A stretch of DNA of 64,000 nucleotides from Silene conica (lineage: Eukaryota > Streptophyta > Magnoliopsida > Caryophyllales > Caryophyllaceae). The DNA lies in assembly GCA_029255685.2 (NCBI GenBank), contig CM055319.2:27623568-27687567 (forward strand), given 5' to 3'. A program made the position numbers and the translations under genes. The notes under the pieces were generated by a model, which was not told the origin of the DNA, did not search any database, and saw nothing but the letters and a program-made list of their open reading frames with translations. Numbering within the stretch: the first letter of the stretch is position 1; every line of letters begins with the position of its first letter. This document shows, one piece after another, positions 10,887-22,425 of the stretch.

Positions 10887-13614
10887 AACCCCCATTTATT
10901 TAAGAGCCTTTAGCAAGACATTCTCAAATAAACAGGACTGTTACCATCTCGGAATATCCGAGGTAGTGAATAACAAGGTAAACAAACCAAAGTACTTTAT
11001 ATATAAAAACCGATAAATTTTAAACTTGATATTACAGCAACTACGAGGTCCAAACTTTGATAAAAATAAAAGTACAACTGAAGCATCTAAAGGTGATCTA
11101 ATTCTAAGTAAGTCCAAGCCATGTCTCTCTCCATGCCCAAGCTCCTAATCCATCTGTCACTGACCTGAAAAATCTACTCCCCATTCCGGATCATCGTAGG
11201 TGTCACACGAATACACAGGGTCAACCGCGAGGTTGAGTAGGTAAAGCAGACAACACATAAATAACAATACTATCATAAATACATTGGGATCAATCATCCC
11301 TTCTCCGCACCGATCCAACACCAAATAAACTCCGCACCGATCACAAGACCCAATATTCTCCACACCGCATCACAGACCCTTTATCTCCGCACCAAACACA
11401 GACCCTTTATCTCCGCACCAAACACAGACCCTTTATCTCCGCACCAAACACAGACCCTTTATCTCCGCACCAAACACAGACCCTTTATCTCCGCAGTGAT
11501 CAATAATAACAATTCAATCCACAATACAGTAATAATCAATTATATCAACTCGTAATAAGCATCACTTACACATTTCCTGTCATAACATGAATCACATTAT
11601 ATTCCCCTACCTGAAATTGCAGAAAGACAACCAAACCGTTGCTAGAATCGTTCCACTTCGAACTCAGTTCCTATAAATAGTACTTAGTATCAATTGCTAA
11701 CCATACCACCAAACACTACCAACTCTATCTCTATCATGTTCACATGGAATACACTTATCACACACTGTAAATATACATGTTAACATACTCATATATATAT
11801 ATATCAACTAACATTAACTCCTTAGTCCTATCAATCACCATTAGTTGAGTCTAGACTTACTAAGTATAGACTTACCACATATAGGCTTACTAAATATGGC
11901 ATACAATCAATTAGTTAATTATTACAGAACTCATGATAACAACGACTCAATTAATTAACCATAGTCACCAAAATATTAATACTAATAATAATAATGTTAA
12001 TAAGCATCACAATCAAAAGAAATAGCTTTAAGATATAAATTACTTTACTACTAATACCATTATTGCCATATTAAAACAAAGAAAATAACAATACTAATAC
12101 ATCGCCTATCGCATATGCTTGTAAACTTAGTCATCAAGCCACCAATCAAATAATAAAGAAAATAATAATACAATAATAACATCACTCATAAAAGAACATT
12201 ATTAACCATAATAATAACATACCAAAATAGGAATTACACTTAGCAACTACTAATTATTATGATTAAGGATATACTAACATGATTATTAACATCACAAAGT
12301 AATAACCATAAGATGAAAGTAATAATAATAATAATAATAAATACTAACAATATTCTTAATAAAATAATAATAATGTAGTATTAACATTAAATAATGAGAA
12401 TGATAAAACAACCAAGGAAACAAAACACGGCCAACAGCCCTCACGACTCATCCTCACCCCCAACTTCAGCCCCCTTCATTCCCGCCTATCTCCACTTCGA
12501 CCACCAGCAAGCACCAGCCTCTAACACCCCCGACCACCAGCTACTGCCACGACACCAGCCAACCCCCGACACCCACCAGCGAGTCAGACCAGGCCTGTAA
12601 CCCAGGTCTGATTCACGGCCATCGTTTCGAACCCCTCCTGAAACGGACTCGGATCGAAACTCAGTAACGCTCCTTGCATCGCCCATGACCGTTACCCAAA
12701 CACCCCCCTCTGACACCAACCACCTTAACCCCGGAGGTACCACCGCATCGACCTCCCCCGAGTCAGCGGTGGTGCCTCCCCCAAACGCCTAGGTCGTAAA
12801 CAAAGCAGACCCGAACTAAACCAGTAACGATTTCCTGACTCGACACCGCATAAACCACCATCAACCACCCTAACGACCACCATAATTCTCCCCTGACCAC
12901 CACCTACTCCTCCCCTCCAACAACCCATAAAACGGTAAGCAGAGAAACCTTCGACACACATGACCCATGGCCGAACAGACTCATTGATTCGAAAACTAAC
13001 TAAACAGCCCTATGTCACGTGTCTGTAAACCACCCTCACTGGTGTTTGCACGGTGGTTGATAGGACCACGACAAGGGTCGAACACTACACCCTCATCCCA
13101 TAGATTAATTATACGAAAGTAAGGACTCATCAACTAACAACACAACTCAGAAAACATACCAAAACAACACGGCTGTGAAAGGCGAATAGTACAGTGTTAC
13201 ACATACCTACTTCGTATAAGATTCGACCACCCTTAGACTGATCTATGGCCACCGTGAAGACCTCCTATGTACACTTTGTGACGACGGCTGTAGATTGACG
13301 TGTTCGTATGAGGAAAATGATAGCTGGGTTTAGGGTTTTTGGTTTCCAAAAGTGACGGTCTACATATTTGTTTGCAAAAGAAAAGGACGTGGATTATGGG
13401 CTGCTTTGTGAACATGAAATTTGGACTGATATGTGCACTATATTCGAGGCCCATACTAAACTCGTACCTTGGTCTCGAGTTCAAACCCCCTTGCCAACAT
13501 AGTTCATAAAAAAAACGTATAACTCAAGTAACTCTATAGGCTAAATTGTCGATGCTTATATACGAATAGCCCGTCCCAGTTATATACTTTTGAATGGTAA
13601 AACGGGTTATTACA
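10887..13614 (-). mobile_element. Element C right LTR (5' LTR of the minus-strand element)
   Basis: Near-identical to 7445-10123 but missing its first bases (joined as ACAGAACCCCC instead of TGTAACACC), where the interior deletion ends. It ends GGTTATTACA before the CGCAG duplication. Reading frames of 68-85 codons in it are also present in the other LTR and have no recognisable family. Confidence 0.88.
11371..11495. repeat. 26-bp minisatellite in the right LTR of C, five copies
   Basis: Same unit as at 7934, with perfect 26-bp periodicity; starts at 11371, 11397, 11423, 11449 and 11475. Confidence 0.9.
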
Positions 13615-14120
13615 CGCAGCCTGCTTTTATGTCCTCACGGTGCACTGGACAGTTCCGCCTCCAATGCCCAGTCTTGTGGCAATGGTGTCACTCAATGTTA
13701 CCGTCTTTGATCTTTATCTTGCCTTGTGAGCTACTTGTCTCACTAGGCCCACTCTTAAATCCGGCCCTTTTGAATTTAGGAGGCTTAGCTACTGTTAGCT
13801 CTGCTTTTCCCTTACCCTTTCCCTTGTTTGCAATCATGAGAACGTCTTGCTTCATGCTCCCACTCAATTTAAGATCCTTCTCGGGCTGTACGAGAAGGGA
13901 GTGTAGCTCATGAGGACTTTTTTTCATGTCATTCATGTAATAGTTTGCCCTGAATAAGGAAAAACCATCATGAAGTGAATGAAGCATTCGATCAATGATC
14001 ACGTTCTCACTGATCTTGCAGTTCAGGGACTCCAATTTCTCGACATACTCAATCATATTGAGAATGTGTGGGCTAACTGGTTAACCCTTTTGGAGTTTCG
14101 CATCGAAGAAGCGACAGGTG
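13615..14120 (-). pseudogene. Copia D: C-terminal gag and nucleocapsid zinc knuckle
   Basis: Continuation of D between elements C and E. The 13688-14056 frame has the gag segment with KISENVIIDRMLHSLHDGF and NDMKKSPHELHSLLVQ, then a lysine/glycine-rich tail. In F the zinc knuckle follows as CX2CX4HX4C. In D the first cysteine codon has become TGA, so the frame ends there, although the rest of the knuckle is still readable down to about 13630. At 14120 the gag is cut by the LTR of E. Confidence 0.88.
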
Positions 14121-15112
14121 TGTTGGGGCTGGTGTCCTTGACAGTTAGTACAATGACTTACTGAATCTCTTAAAGGATCACAAGGGCATACTTCAGTATT
14201 ATTATCAGTTGATCCACGTTTATCAATAACGGTTGGCTTGCTAGATAAGTTTGACGTTATTGTCTTACGGATGGCGGTGATCAATTGGTCCCTATACGTC
14301 ACACCTATAGGACACGTTTGAGAGATGTGAAGGTATGAAAATACAGTCACATTTATGCCGGAAATGACTAAACAGTTAGTCAGAGGTATTGACTATTAAA
14401 TTAGTCAAATGAGATGTTGAGATTATTATTTAATACGGATTAAATAATTTTACCTAATACGAATTACATGATTAATTCGTAAATTGAATATAAACGGTTA
14501 TATTTAATTGAATATTGTATTCACATATTAATATAAACAGTTATATTAATTTGTGTAATTATACAATATCGTAATTTTATCAGACCATTATTAATACATC
14601 GACTGCATTAATATCTGATAACATGTATGCGATTTATAAATAAAACCCACGAATTATATTATTAGCAAACAGGTCAAATCACGCAAAGGAATAAGGTAAG
14701 AGTGGAAAAAGCCCACCCTTACCCTATACCCGTTTGGCCGACCATGTAGTATAGAAAAGGAGAGTTATTCTCCTTTTGTCAAACACTGGTAATTCATATT
14801 TCACAGAATTAGGGTTTTGAGAGCATCCTCCTCCCAAAAATCCCAGATCTCACATCAAAACTCACAAAAGCTCTCCCCATATTGCAAGGCAATTAGAGAG
14901 TATTTCTAGCACACGCGGCATCGTCTCAATCAAGGCTTGGGTGCAAGTTATAGGAGGGAATATGCTTTAATTCCTGTTCTTAGGCCTTTAGCACAAGGAC
15001 CAAAGGTTGTATTCTTTTTCATGCTTTTAATTATCTTATGACCATAATTCACAACTGTAAAATTCGTTATAATCCTTCATGTTTAGGGCGAATACATGCT
15101 TTATTCCCCACA
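14121..15112 (+). mobile_element. Copia E 5' LTR, 992 bp
   Basis: It begins TGTTGGGGCTGG and ends TTCCCCACA. It contains a TATA box at 14635 and, just upstream, the AT-rich paired hairpins also seen in F. The 62-bp segment at about 14703-14765 is absent from the 3' LTR. Confidence 0.95.
14635..14642 (+). promoter_or_regulatory. TATA box of copia E LTR
   Basis: TATAAATA in GATTTATAAATAAAACCC. The same motif stands in the other three LTRs of this family at 20196, 27833 and 30865. It marks the U3/R side of the LTR. Confidence 0.7.
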
Positions 15113-15114
15113 AG

Positions 15115-15126
15115 TGGTATCAGAGC
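15115..15126 (+). promoter_or_regulatory. Primer-binding site of copia E
   Basis: TGGTATCAGAGC, complementary to the 3' end of plant initiator methionine tRNA, two bases after the LTR end. Confidence 0.92.
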
Positions 15127-16877
15127 CAAGGCCACGAAATTTTTACTTTTGTGTTTTTCATAAGTTTTGTTTAAAATCTTTTGAAAATCGTTTTCTGTCG
15201 CCGTGTGGGTCGATCGACCTACTGTTGCGGTCGGTCGACCGCCTCCTGGTAGGTTTTCTGTTTTCGGCAGTTTTTCTTTTGTGAGAAATCGATCTTGTTT
15301 TCGATTCTTTTTTACATATTGTTAATAATCGATATTCTTGGCAATATGTAAACCCTTGTTGCTGTTTAAATTGATTTACAAGTTTTGAATCAAATGGTAA
15401 AAACTTGTTTTGATTTCAAGTGCAGAAATTTTGCGTTTTCAGAAACTCGGTTTCTTGTTTTGTGGTCGGTCGACCATACTGCTGTTACATGAAGTTTTTT
15501 TACTGTCAGAAGGTCGGTCGACCCCGTGTTGAGGTCGGTCGACCTCATCCCTGTAACAGACGTTTTATTTTTCCGAAAATAACTTGTTTTTATTTTCCCT
15601 TGGCCAAAAGTAATATGCTATATACGGAAATAGTATATTAACTTTGTGTATCGGTTCACTCTCGTATGATACATGTTATTTTAAAACGGTTTAAAACAAT
15701 GGATTATAAATTTATTAAAATTGGGTGATTAAAACGGAATAATCACATAATTTTAATCCCGTAAGGTGGTTTGGTAAAATTTGTTAATCATAATAACAGT
15801 ATTATGTCATGAATGAATTTTAATTTTAGTTGATGCATTTTATTTATCGTCTTGTTGAATGCTTTCTATAACGTATTTAATTTTTTCAAACGGTTGTAAC
15901 TTAGTGTGGCCTTAGTAGATTGTGTTACCGTAATAATGGAACACAATCTTGTTTGTAATTTTGAGATCTTGTATCTCCGTTTTGGGTTTTTTCCATGTAA
16001 TTACTTTTGTATTTAAATTAGAATGTAAATAGGTTTATATTTGTAATTTAAATTAGTAATTTTGTGAAGACCAAAGACGGAGACCGGATGCTCACTCCCG
16101 CTGCAAAGACCAAGATGGAACATCAAGACAACCTTCTAGGGTCCAACAGTGGATTCCAAAGTTGTTTTTATGTTTATTTTGGTAGGATAGGCCACACTAG
16201 GACTTTTATTTACGTTTATCGCATTTATTTTATGCTTTCATCGATAATAGCTTGCATCATATTCCGCCTAAAACCACCTATTAATATGCCTGAAAACTGA
16301 CTCATGTAGAGGTATACGCGTTAGTTTTCTATGACACTCAGATGTCACGTGTCACATGCAAAGCCATCACTTTATTTCATTCATTCACGTATATGCTAGA
16401 TATTAGTTCACTTAAAATGGATAAATATAAGTTGATGGGGTCTTCCTCGTATAACCAAAAATTGAGACTAGTCTTTATAAATCAGACTCCTATGAATCCC
16501 TTCTTCGTCGGTAGGCATAATACGACCCCTTCTACGTCGGGTAAGTGGGAACAGATGATTTATTTTATCTCAAGATCGTGGTCACTCGATACTATCTAGC
16601 GACTGTGATGGACTAATATATAGGATTTACGGAAATCTATCGACCAAGAGTTCCAACGGTGGAATTAGCCAAGCTGTAGGCTTATCAATATACGGAAATT
16701 GAGTCTTGAGATCGTTTATATAATTCTTGAGAGAGATCAATTATATAAATGCATGAGTCTACGAGTTTAAATAAAATTTAATATAGACTTAAATCACAAC
16801 GATGAGTTGCTTATATGGTTTTGTTTTTATCTTCTTTTCAGTGTAGAACACGAACAATTTAAACTGTTGTATAACTA
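15127..16877 (+). other. Copia E untranslated leader
   Basis: About 1.75 kb between primer site and gag, closely alike in F (20700-22425). It holds the spaced palindromes at 15208-15544 but no reading frame shared with F, so frames such as 16064-16300 are not supported. Just before gag is a pyrimidine-rich stretch ending TTTTCAG, also present in F and D, which could be a splice acceptor-like signal; that is inference. Confidence 0.75.
15208..15544. repeat. Five spaced palindromes in the E leader
   Basis: GGTCGATCGACC at 15208 and GGTCGGTCGACC at 15229, 15464, 15512 and 15533. Spacing is 21 bp within each pair (15208-15229 and 15512-15533). F has palindromes in the corresponding places but of a different sequence (20776-21085). 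Confidence 0.92.
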
Positions 16878-17614
16878 ATGGCTGGTGAAGACCCAATGCC
16901 AAGTGCCAAGCCAGCACGTGAATCCTGGCTAAAAGCCTTCATGGACTCCATGAATCAGTCTACTAGACTGAGGAATGATGGGTCAAACTTCTCTGACTGG
17001 GAGGCAGCGTTACGGAATGCTGCCATTGCTCTATGCAATGGAATCCATTCCGGCATGGAAGCGGGTGCGATAAAGAACGTACTCATCTATGCAATGGAAT
17101 CCAATTTGCAAAGACGCTTCATAACCCATGGTGCAAACAAGATTTTTACCACGCTCTCTAACGAATTCTCGAAAGCTCCGAGAATCGTTTCTTATGAGCA
17201 TACCTGTCGCTTCTTGAGGCGAAACTCCAGAAGGGCCAAGCGGTTAGCCCACATATTCTCAACATGATTGAGAATATCGAGAAACTGGAGGCCCTAAACT
17301 GCAAGATCAGTGAGAACATAATCGTTGATCGAATGCTTCATTCGCTTCATGATGGGTTCGCCCTCTTTAGGGCCAACTATTACATGAACGACATGAAGAA
17401 GACTCCTCATGAGCTCCACTCCCTTATCGTACAGACCGAGAAGGACCTGAAATTAAGTGGGAGCGTGAAGCAGGATGTTCTCATGATCTCCAGCAAGGGT
17501 AAGGGTAGGGGGAAAGCTAAAGCTCAGGGCGACCTAGCGGTAGGTAAGCCCGGGTTCAAGAAACCAGGATTTACTAAGAGTGGGCCAGGTGAGTCGAGCA
17601 ACTCACAGGGCTAA
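16878..17614 (+). pseudogene. Copia E gag, damaged
   Basis: Gag forms the particle that packages element RNA. The start ATG at 16878 matches that of F (MAGEDPMPSAK). The protein is recognisable to the lysine-rich tail. Damage: about 17030-17057 two parts are missing relative to F and one is replaced by a copy of sequence from 17086-17103; a one-base loss (CTTCTTGAGG against CTTCTTTGAGG in F) near 17214 shifts the frame; and a TAA stop at 17612 stands before the nucleocapsid. From 17264 onward the frame equals that of pol, consistent with one original gag-pol frame. Confidence 0.9.
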
Positions 17615-19682
17615 ACAAAGAGCAAGAATACTAGCATGGAATGCCACCATTGCCACAAGACTAGGCATTGGAGGCGCACATGCCCCGTGTATCGTGAGGA
17701 CATTAAGGCAGGTCGCGTTATTCCTGTTGGTATGTCTTCTTCTTCTTCTTTTATTCACATGATTGAGATTAACCATGCAAGTTACGGAACTTGGGTACTA
17801 GATACTGGTTGTGGTTCTCATCTATGTAATCATGTGCAGGGCCTCCGAAACCAAGAACCCCTCATCAAGGGTGAGGTTGACCTGCGTGTCGGGAATGGAG
17901 CACGTGTTGCTGCAGTCTCGAGGGGAACATACGTGATCCAGCTTCCAAGTGGATTCGAGTTATCTTTATATAACTGTTATTATGTTCCTAGTTTGTCCAA
18001 AAACATTATTTTAGTTTCTGCACTTGACAGACTTAGTTTTTCATTTGTAATAGAAAATAACAGTTGCATTTTCTCATTACACAATATGATTTATGGCAAG
18101 GCAGTTTCCATGAATGGAATTTATGTTTTAGATCAAACCACCGAAATATTACATGTGAATAACAAGAGATTAAAGGTTGGTGACAAAGATCAAACTTATC
18201 TATGGCATTGTCGTATGGGACACATAAATGAGAAACGCGTAAAACAGCTCATGCAGAATGGAGCTATCTCGGCCTTTGATTTCGAATCATATGGCACGTG
18301 TGAATCATGTCTCATCGGTAAGATGACTCGTATTTCCTTCAAAGGTGTTGGAATGCGCGCTGCCGACCTATTAGGACTCATACATACGGATGTATGTGGC
18401 CCTATGTCGATCAACGCACGAGAAGGCTATAGGTATTTCATCACTTTCACGGATGATTTGAGTAGATATGGCTATATCTATTTGATGAAACATAAATGTG
18501 AATCCTTTGACAAGTTCAAAGAATACCAGAATCGGGTACAGAACCAACTGGGCAGAAAGATTAAAGCACTACGATCTGATCGTGGTGGTGAGTATCTTTC
18601 ACACGAGTTTGATCAACACCTTAAAGACTGTGGCATCGTGCTACAGTTGACTCCACCTAGAACACCACAATTAAATGGTGTGTCCGAACGGAGAAATCGA
18701 AGTCTACTAGATATGGTTCGATCCATGATGAGTCACACCGTTGTGCCTGATTCATTGTGGGGCTATACTCTTTTGTCAGCCGCTCTAATTCTTAACCGAA
18801 GTCCGTCTAAAGCTGTTGACAAGACTCCATACGAATTATGGAAGGGAACGGTCCCTAACTTGTCCTTTATTCGGGTTTGGGGCTGCGAGGCTTATGTCAA
18901 GTGGAGACACGAGGATAAGCTCGGCCCGCGATCGGTCAAGACATACTTTATAGGCTATCCAAAGGGAACTTTTGGTCATTACTTCTACTCGCCAACCAAA
19001 CAACGTGTTTTTGTTGCGGCTAGTGCGACGTTCTTAGAGAAAGAATTTCTCGAGAACAAGTCGAGTAATAGAACCTTTGATCTATCGGAGATCCAAGAAC
19101 CAACTACCGAGCAACCATTCGAGGAAACAGTTCCTTCAACCGAGGCTGCGGTAGATATTCCTGAAGAACCTAGGAGGTCGGGAAGAGTCTCTATTCCTCC
19201 GGACAGATACATTGGTATGGTCGAGGAACATGATATAGATGACGTCTTACTCCTAGAGGGTAATGAACCCACAACCTATAAAGGTGCCATGACCAGTTCT
19301 GACTCAAAGCTATGGCTGGAAGCCATGCAATCCGAGATGGACTCCATGTATGAGAACAACGTGTGGGATCTTGTGGACCTACCTGCAAAGGTACGTCCCC
19401 TTCAATGCAAATGGCTTTACAAGATAAAGCATGCCGTGGAAGGACAACAAGACTTCCACAAGGCAAGACAAGTTGCTAAAGGTTTCACTCAAGTGCTAGG
19501 CTTGCACTACGATGAGATCTTTGCACCCGTAGTCATGCTACGTTCCATTCGGATTATCTTAGCGATCGCCGCACTTCACGATTATGAAATCTGGCAAATG
19601 GACGTTAAAACCGCCTTCTTAAACGGTTATTTGGAGGAAGAGTTGCACATGGTATAACCCGAGGGTTTTATTGATCCAGAAC
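17615..19682 (+). pseudogene. Copia E pol, first part: nucleocapsid, protease, integrase, start of reverse transcriptase
   Basis: Open from 17636 to 19657 (673 codons). In order: zinc knuckle CX2CX4HX4C (with Arg for the usual Gly before His), protease DTG at 17811-17819, integrase zinc-binding region WHCRMGHINEK...CESC, and catalytic core with Asp in HTDVCGP, Asp in RSDRGGEY and Glu in SERRNRS. The linker with RRSGRVSIPPDRYIGM follows, then the first reverse transcriptase motifs to YEIWQMDVKTAFLNGYLEEE. A TAA at 19655 stands where F has CAA, a C-to-T change. F inserted 20 bp later. The insertion plus its duplication is 8,643 bp, a multiple of three, so the frame continues at 28326. Confidence 0.93.
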
Positions 19683-20045
19683 TGTTGGGGCTGGTGTCCT
19701 TGACAATTAAGTACAATGACTTATTAAATCTCTTTAAGGATCACAAGGGCATACTTCAGTATTATTATCAGTTGATCCACGTTTATCAATAACGGTTGGC
19801 TTGCTAGATAAGTTTGACGTTATTGTCATACGGATGGCGGTGATCAACTGGTCCCTATACGTCACACCTATAGGACACGTTTGAGAGATGTGAAGGTATT
19901 AAAATACAGTCACATTTATGCCGGATACGACTAAACAGTTAGTCAGAGGTATTGACTATTAAATTAGTCAATAAGATGTTGAGATGATTATTTAATACGG
20001 ATTAAATAATTTTAGCTAATACGGATTACATGATTAATTCGTAAA

Positions 20046-20113
20046 ATTAAATATAAACGGTTATATTTAATTAAATATTGTATTCGCGTATTAATATAAA
20101 CAGTTATATTAAT
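20046..20113. repeat. Two AT-rich hairpins in copia U3
   Basis: ATTAAATATAA (20046-20056), loop ACGG, TTATATTTAAT (20061-20071), then ATTAATATAA (20090-20099), loop ACAG, TTATATTAAT (20104-20113). Both are perfect, 44 bp apart, about 85-150 bp upstream of the TATA box, and present in all four LTRs of the family with small changes. Confidence 0.85.
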
Positions 20114-20195
20114 TTGGGTAAATATACAATATCGTATTTTGTCAGACCATTATTAATATATCGACTGTATTAATAACTGATAACAAGTTACGATT

Positions 20196-20203
20196 TATAA
20201 ATA
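20196..20203 (+). promoter_or_regulatory. TATA box of copia F LTR
   Basis: TATAAATA, followed by an A run and a GC-rich stretch; same position as in E. Confidence 0.7.
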
Positions 20204-20687
20204 AAAAAAACCCGCGGACAACTCATAGCTAATTGGGTCGAATCACGCAATGGAATAAGGTAAGAGTGAAAGCCCACTCCTACCCGACATCCAATTCGGC
20301 CGACCGTGTACTACATAAGGAGAGGGACTCTCCTTATGTTAGAGACTCTTGTTCCACTGACTAAATAATTCTCAAGGCAAAATTAGTGTTTTGAGAGCAT
20401 TCTTCTCCCAAAACCTCAGATCTCACATCTAAAACCTGAATAGCTCTCCCAATATTGCAAGGCAGTTGGAGAGGATTTCTAGCACACGCGGCCACGTCTC
20501 ATTCTAAGTCTTGGGTGCAAGTTATAGGAGGGAATTTGTGTTAATTCCTGTTCTTAGGCCTTTCGCACAAGGACTAAAGGTTGTACTTCTTTTCTTATCC
20601 TTTTTAATCTTATGACGATATTCACGACTGTAATTTTCATTATAATCCTGCAAGTTTATGGCGAATACACGATTTATTCCCCACAAG

Positions 20688-20699
20688 TGGTATCAGAGC
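20688..20699 (+). promoter_or_regulatory. Primer-binding site of copia F
   Basis: TGGTATCAGAGC, complementary to initiator Met tRNA, two bases after the LTR. Confidence 0.92.
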
Positions 20700-22425
20700 A
20701 ATAGGCCATGAAATTTTACAATTGTGTTTTTCATAAGATTTAAAAATTTTGAAATTCGAAGCATTCTGCCTTGCCACTCGATCGAGTCTCTGTTGCACTC
20801 GATCGAGTGCCCTTGTACCAGGCCTCGTACGTGTGATTTTAGGGTTGCAATCGATCTTGTTTTCGATTCTTATTTGCATATTGTTATTTAATCGATATTT
20901 TTAGCAATATGTGGATCTTTTGTTGTTTTTATTTTTGATTTACACGTTATATATCAAGATAAAAACTTGTTTTGATTTAAAGTGCAGCGATTTGCGTTTT
21001 AACGAGTCACTCGATCGAGCCCCTGCTGCACTCGATCGAGTTACACTGACACTCGATCGAGTGCCCCTGTTGCTCGGTCGAGTGCTCATGTTTTAGGCTT
21101 TCTTTTTCGAAAATAACTTGTTTCTTATTTTCACATGGCCTAAAATAATATACTGTATACGGAAATAGTATATTATTTTTGTGAAACGGTTCACCCTCGT
21201 TTGATACATATTGTTTTAAAACAGTTTAAAATAATGGATTATATGTTTATTAAAATTGGTGATTAAAGCGGTATAGTCACATAATTTTAATCTTAAAAGG
21301 TGGTTTGGTAAAATTTATTAATCATAATAACAGTATTATGTCATGTATGAATTTTAATTTAGTTGATGCATTTTATTTATCGTCTTGTGAATGCTTAGTG
21401 AATGCTTTCAATAACGTATTTATTTTTGCAAACGGTTGTAACTTAGTGTGGCCTTAGAAGATTGTGTCACCGTAATGATGGGACACAATCTTGCTTGTAA
21501 TTTTGAGATCTTGAATCTCCGTTTTGGGTTTTTGCCATGTAATTACTTTTGTATTTAAATTAGAATGTAAATAGGTTATATTTGTAATTTAAATTAGTAA
21601 TTTTGTGAAGACCAAAGACGGAGACCGGATGCTCACTCCCGCTGCAAGACCAAGATGGAACATCAAGACAAGCTTCTAGGGTCCAACGGTGGATTCCAAG
21701 TTGTTTTATGTTTATTTTGGTAGGATAGGCCACACTAGGACTTTTATTTACGTTTATTGCATTTATCTTTATGCTTTCATCGATAATAGCTTGCATCATA
21801 TTCCGCCTAAAAACCAAACCACCTATAACATGCCTGAAAACTGACTCATGTAGAGGTTACGCGTTAGTTTTCTGTGACAATACAGATGTCACGTGTCACA
21901 TGTAAAGCCATCACTTTATTTAATTCATTCACGCATATGCTATATTTTAGTTCACTTAATATGAATAAATATAAGTCGATGGGGTCTTCCTCGTATAACC
22001 AAAAAATTGAGACTAGTCTTTATAAATCAGCCTCCCATGAATCCCTTCTTCGTCGGTAGGCATAATATGACCCCTTCTACGTTGGGTAAGTGGGAACAGA
22101 TGATTTATTTTATCTCAACATCATGGTCACTCGATACTATCTAGCGACTGAGATGGACTAATAGATAGGATATACGGAAATCTATCGACCAAGAGTTCCA
22201 ACGGTGGAATTAGCCAAACTGTGGGCTTATCAATATACGGAAATTGAGTCTTGGGATCGTTTATATAATTCTTGAGGGAGATCAATTATATAAATGCTTG
22301 AGTCTACGAGTTTAAATTTCAATTTAATATAGACTTAAATCACAACAATGAGTTGCTTATATGGTTTTTGTTTTATCTTCTTTTTCAGTGTAGAACACAT
22401 TCATTTAAAACTACTGTATAACTAA
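20700..22425 (+). other. Copia F untranslated leader
   Basis: Closely similar to the leader of E along its whole length except at the palindrome clusters. No shared reading frame. It holds six palindromes at 20776-21085. Confidence 0.75.
20776..21085. repeat. Six spaced palindromes in the F leader
   Basis: ACTCGATCGAGT or a close variant at 20776, 20797, 21009, 21030 and 21051, and a weaker GCTCGGTCGAGTGC at 21072. The spacing is 21 bp within each cluster. The spacers are alike (mostly with CTGTTGC or CTGCTGC), and the spacer is shared with E although the palindromes differ. Confidence 0.93.

Larger units (their letters stand above)
7445..13614 (-). mobile_element. Element C: internally deleted long-LTR (LARD-like) retrotransposon
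   Basis: Two LTRs of about 2.7 kb flank only 763 bp of interior. The 5-bp duplication CGCAG stands at 7440-7444 and 13615-13619, which proves insertion as one unit into copia D. Orientation is minus: the polypurine tract and its hairpin are next to the left LTR. The primer-binding site is missing because a deletion runs from the interior to the first bases of the right LTR, so this copy cannot prime reverse transcription. No coding region is supported. A and B show what the full interior (about 3.7 kb) looks like. Confidence 0.9.
19683..20685 (+). mobile_element. Copia F 5' LTR, 1,003 bp
   Basis: TGTTGGGGCTGG to TTCCCCACA, same ends as E. Compared with 27320-28320 there is a 2-bp difference in an A run after the TATA box and about ten substitutions. 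Confidence 0.96.

Noticed and set aside
14081..14350. 89-codon frame on the minus strand ending in a gag-like segment
   Set aside because: It is a chimera across the insertion border of E into D. The same LTR frame recurs at 30116-30580 without gag.
16064..16300. 78-codon frame in the leader of E
   Set aside because: Not kept in the matching leader of F, where small length changes break it.
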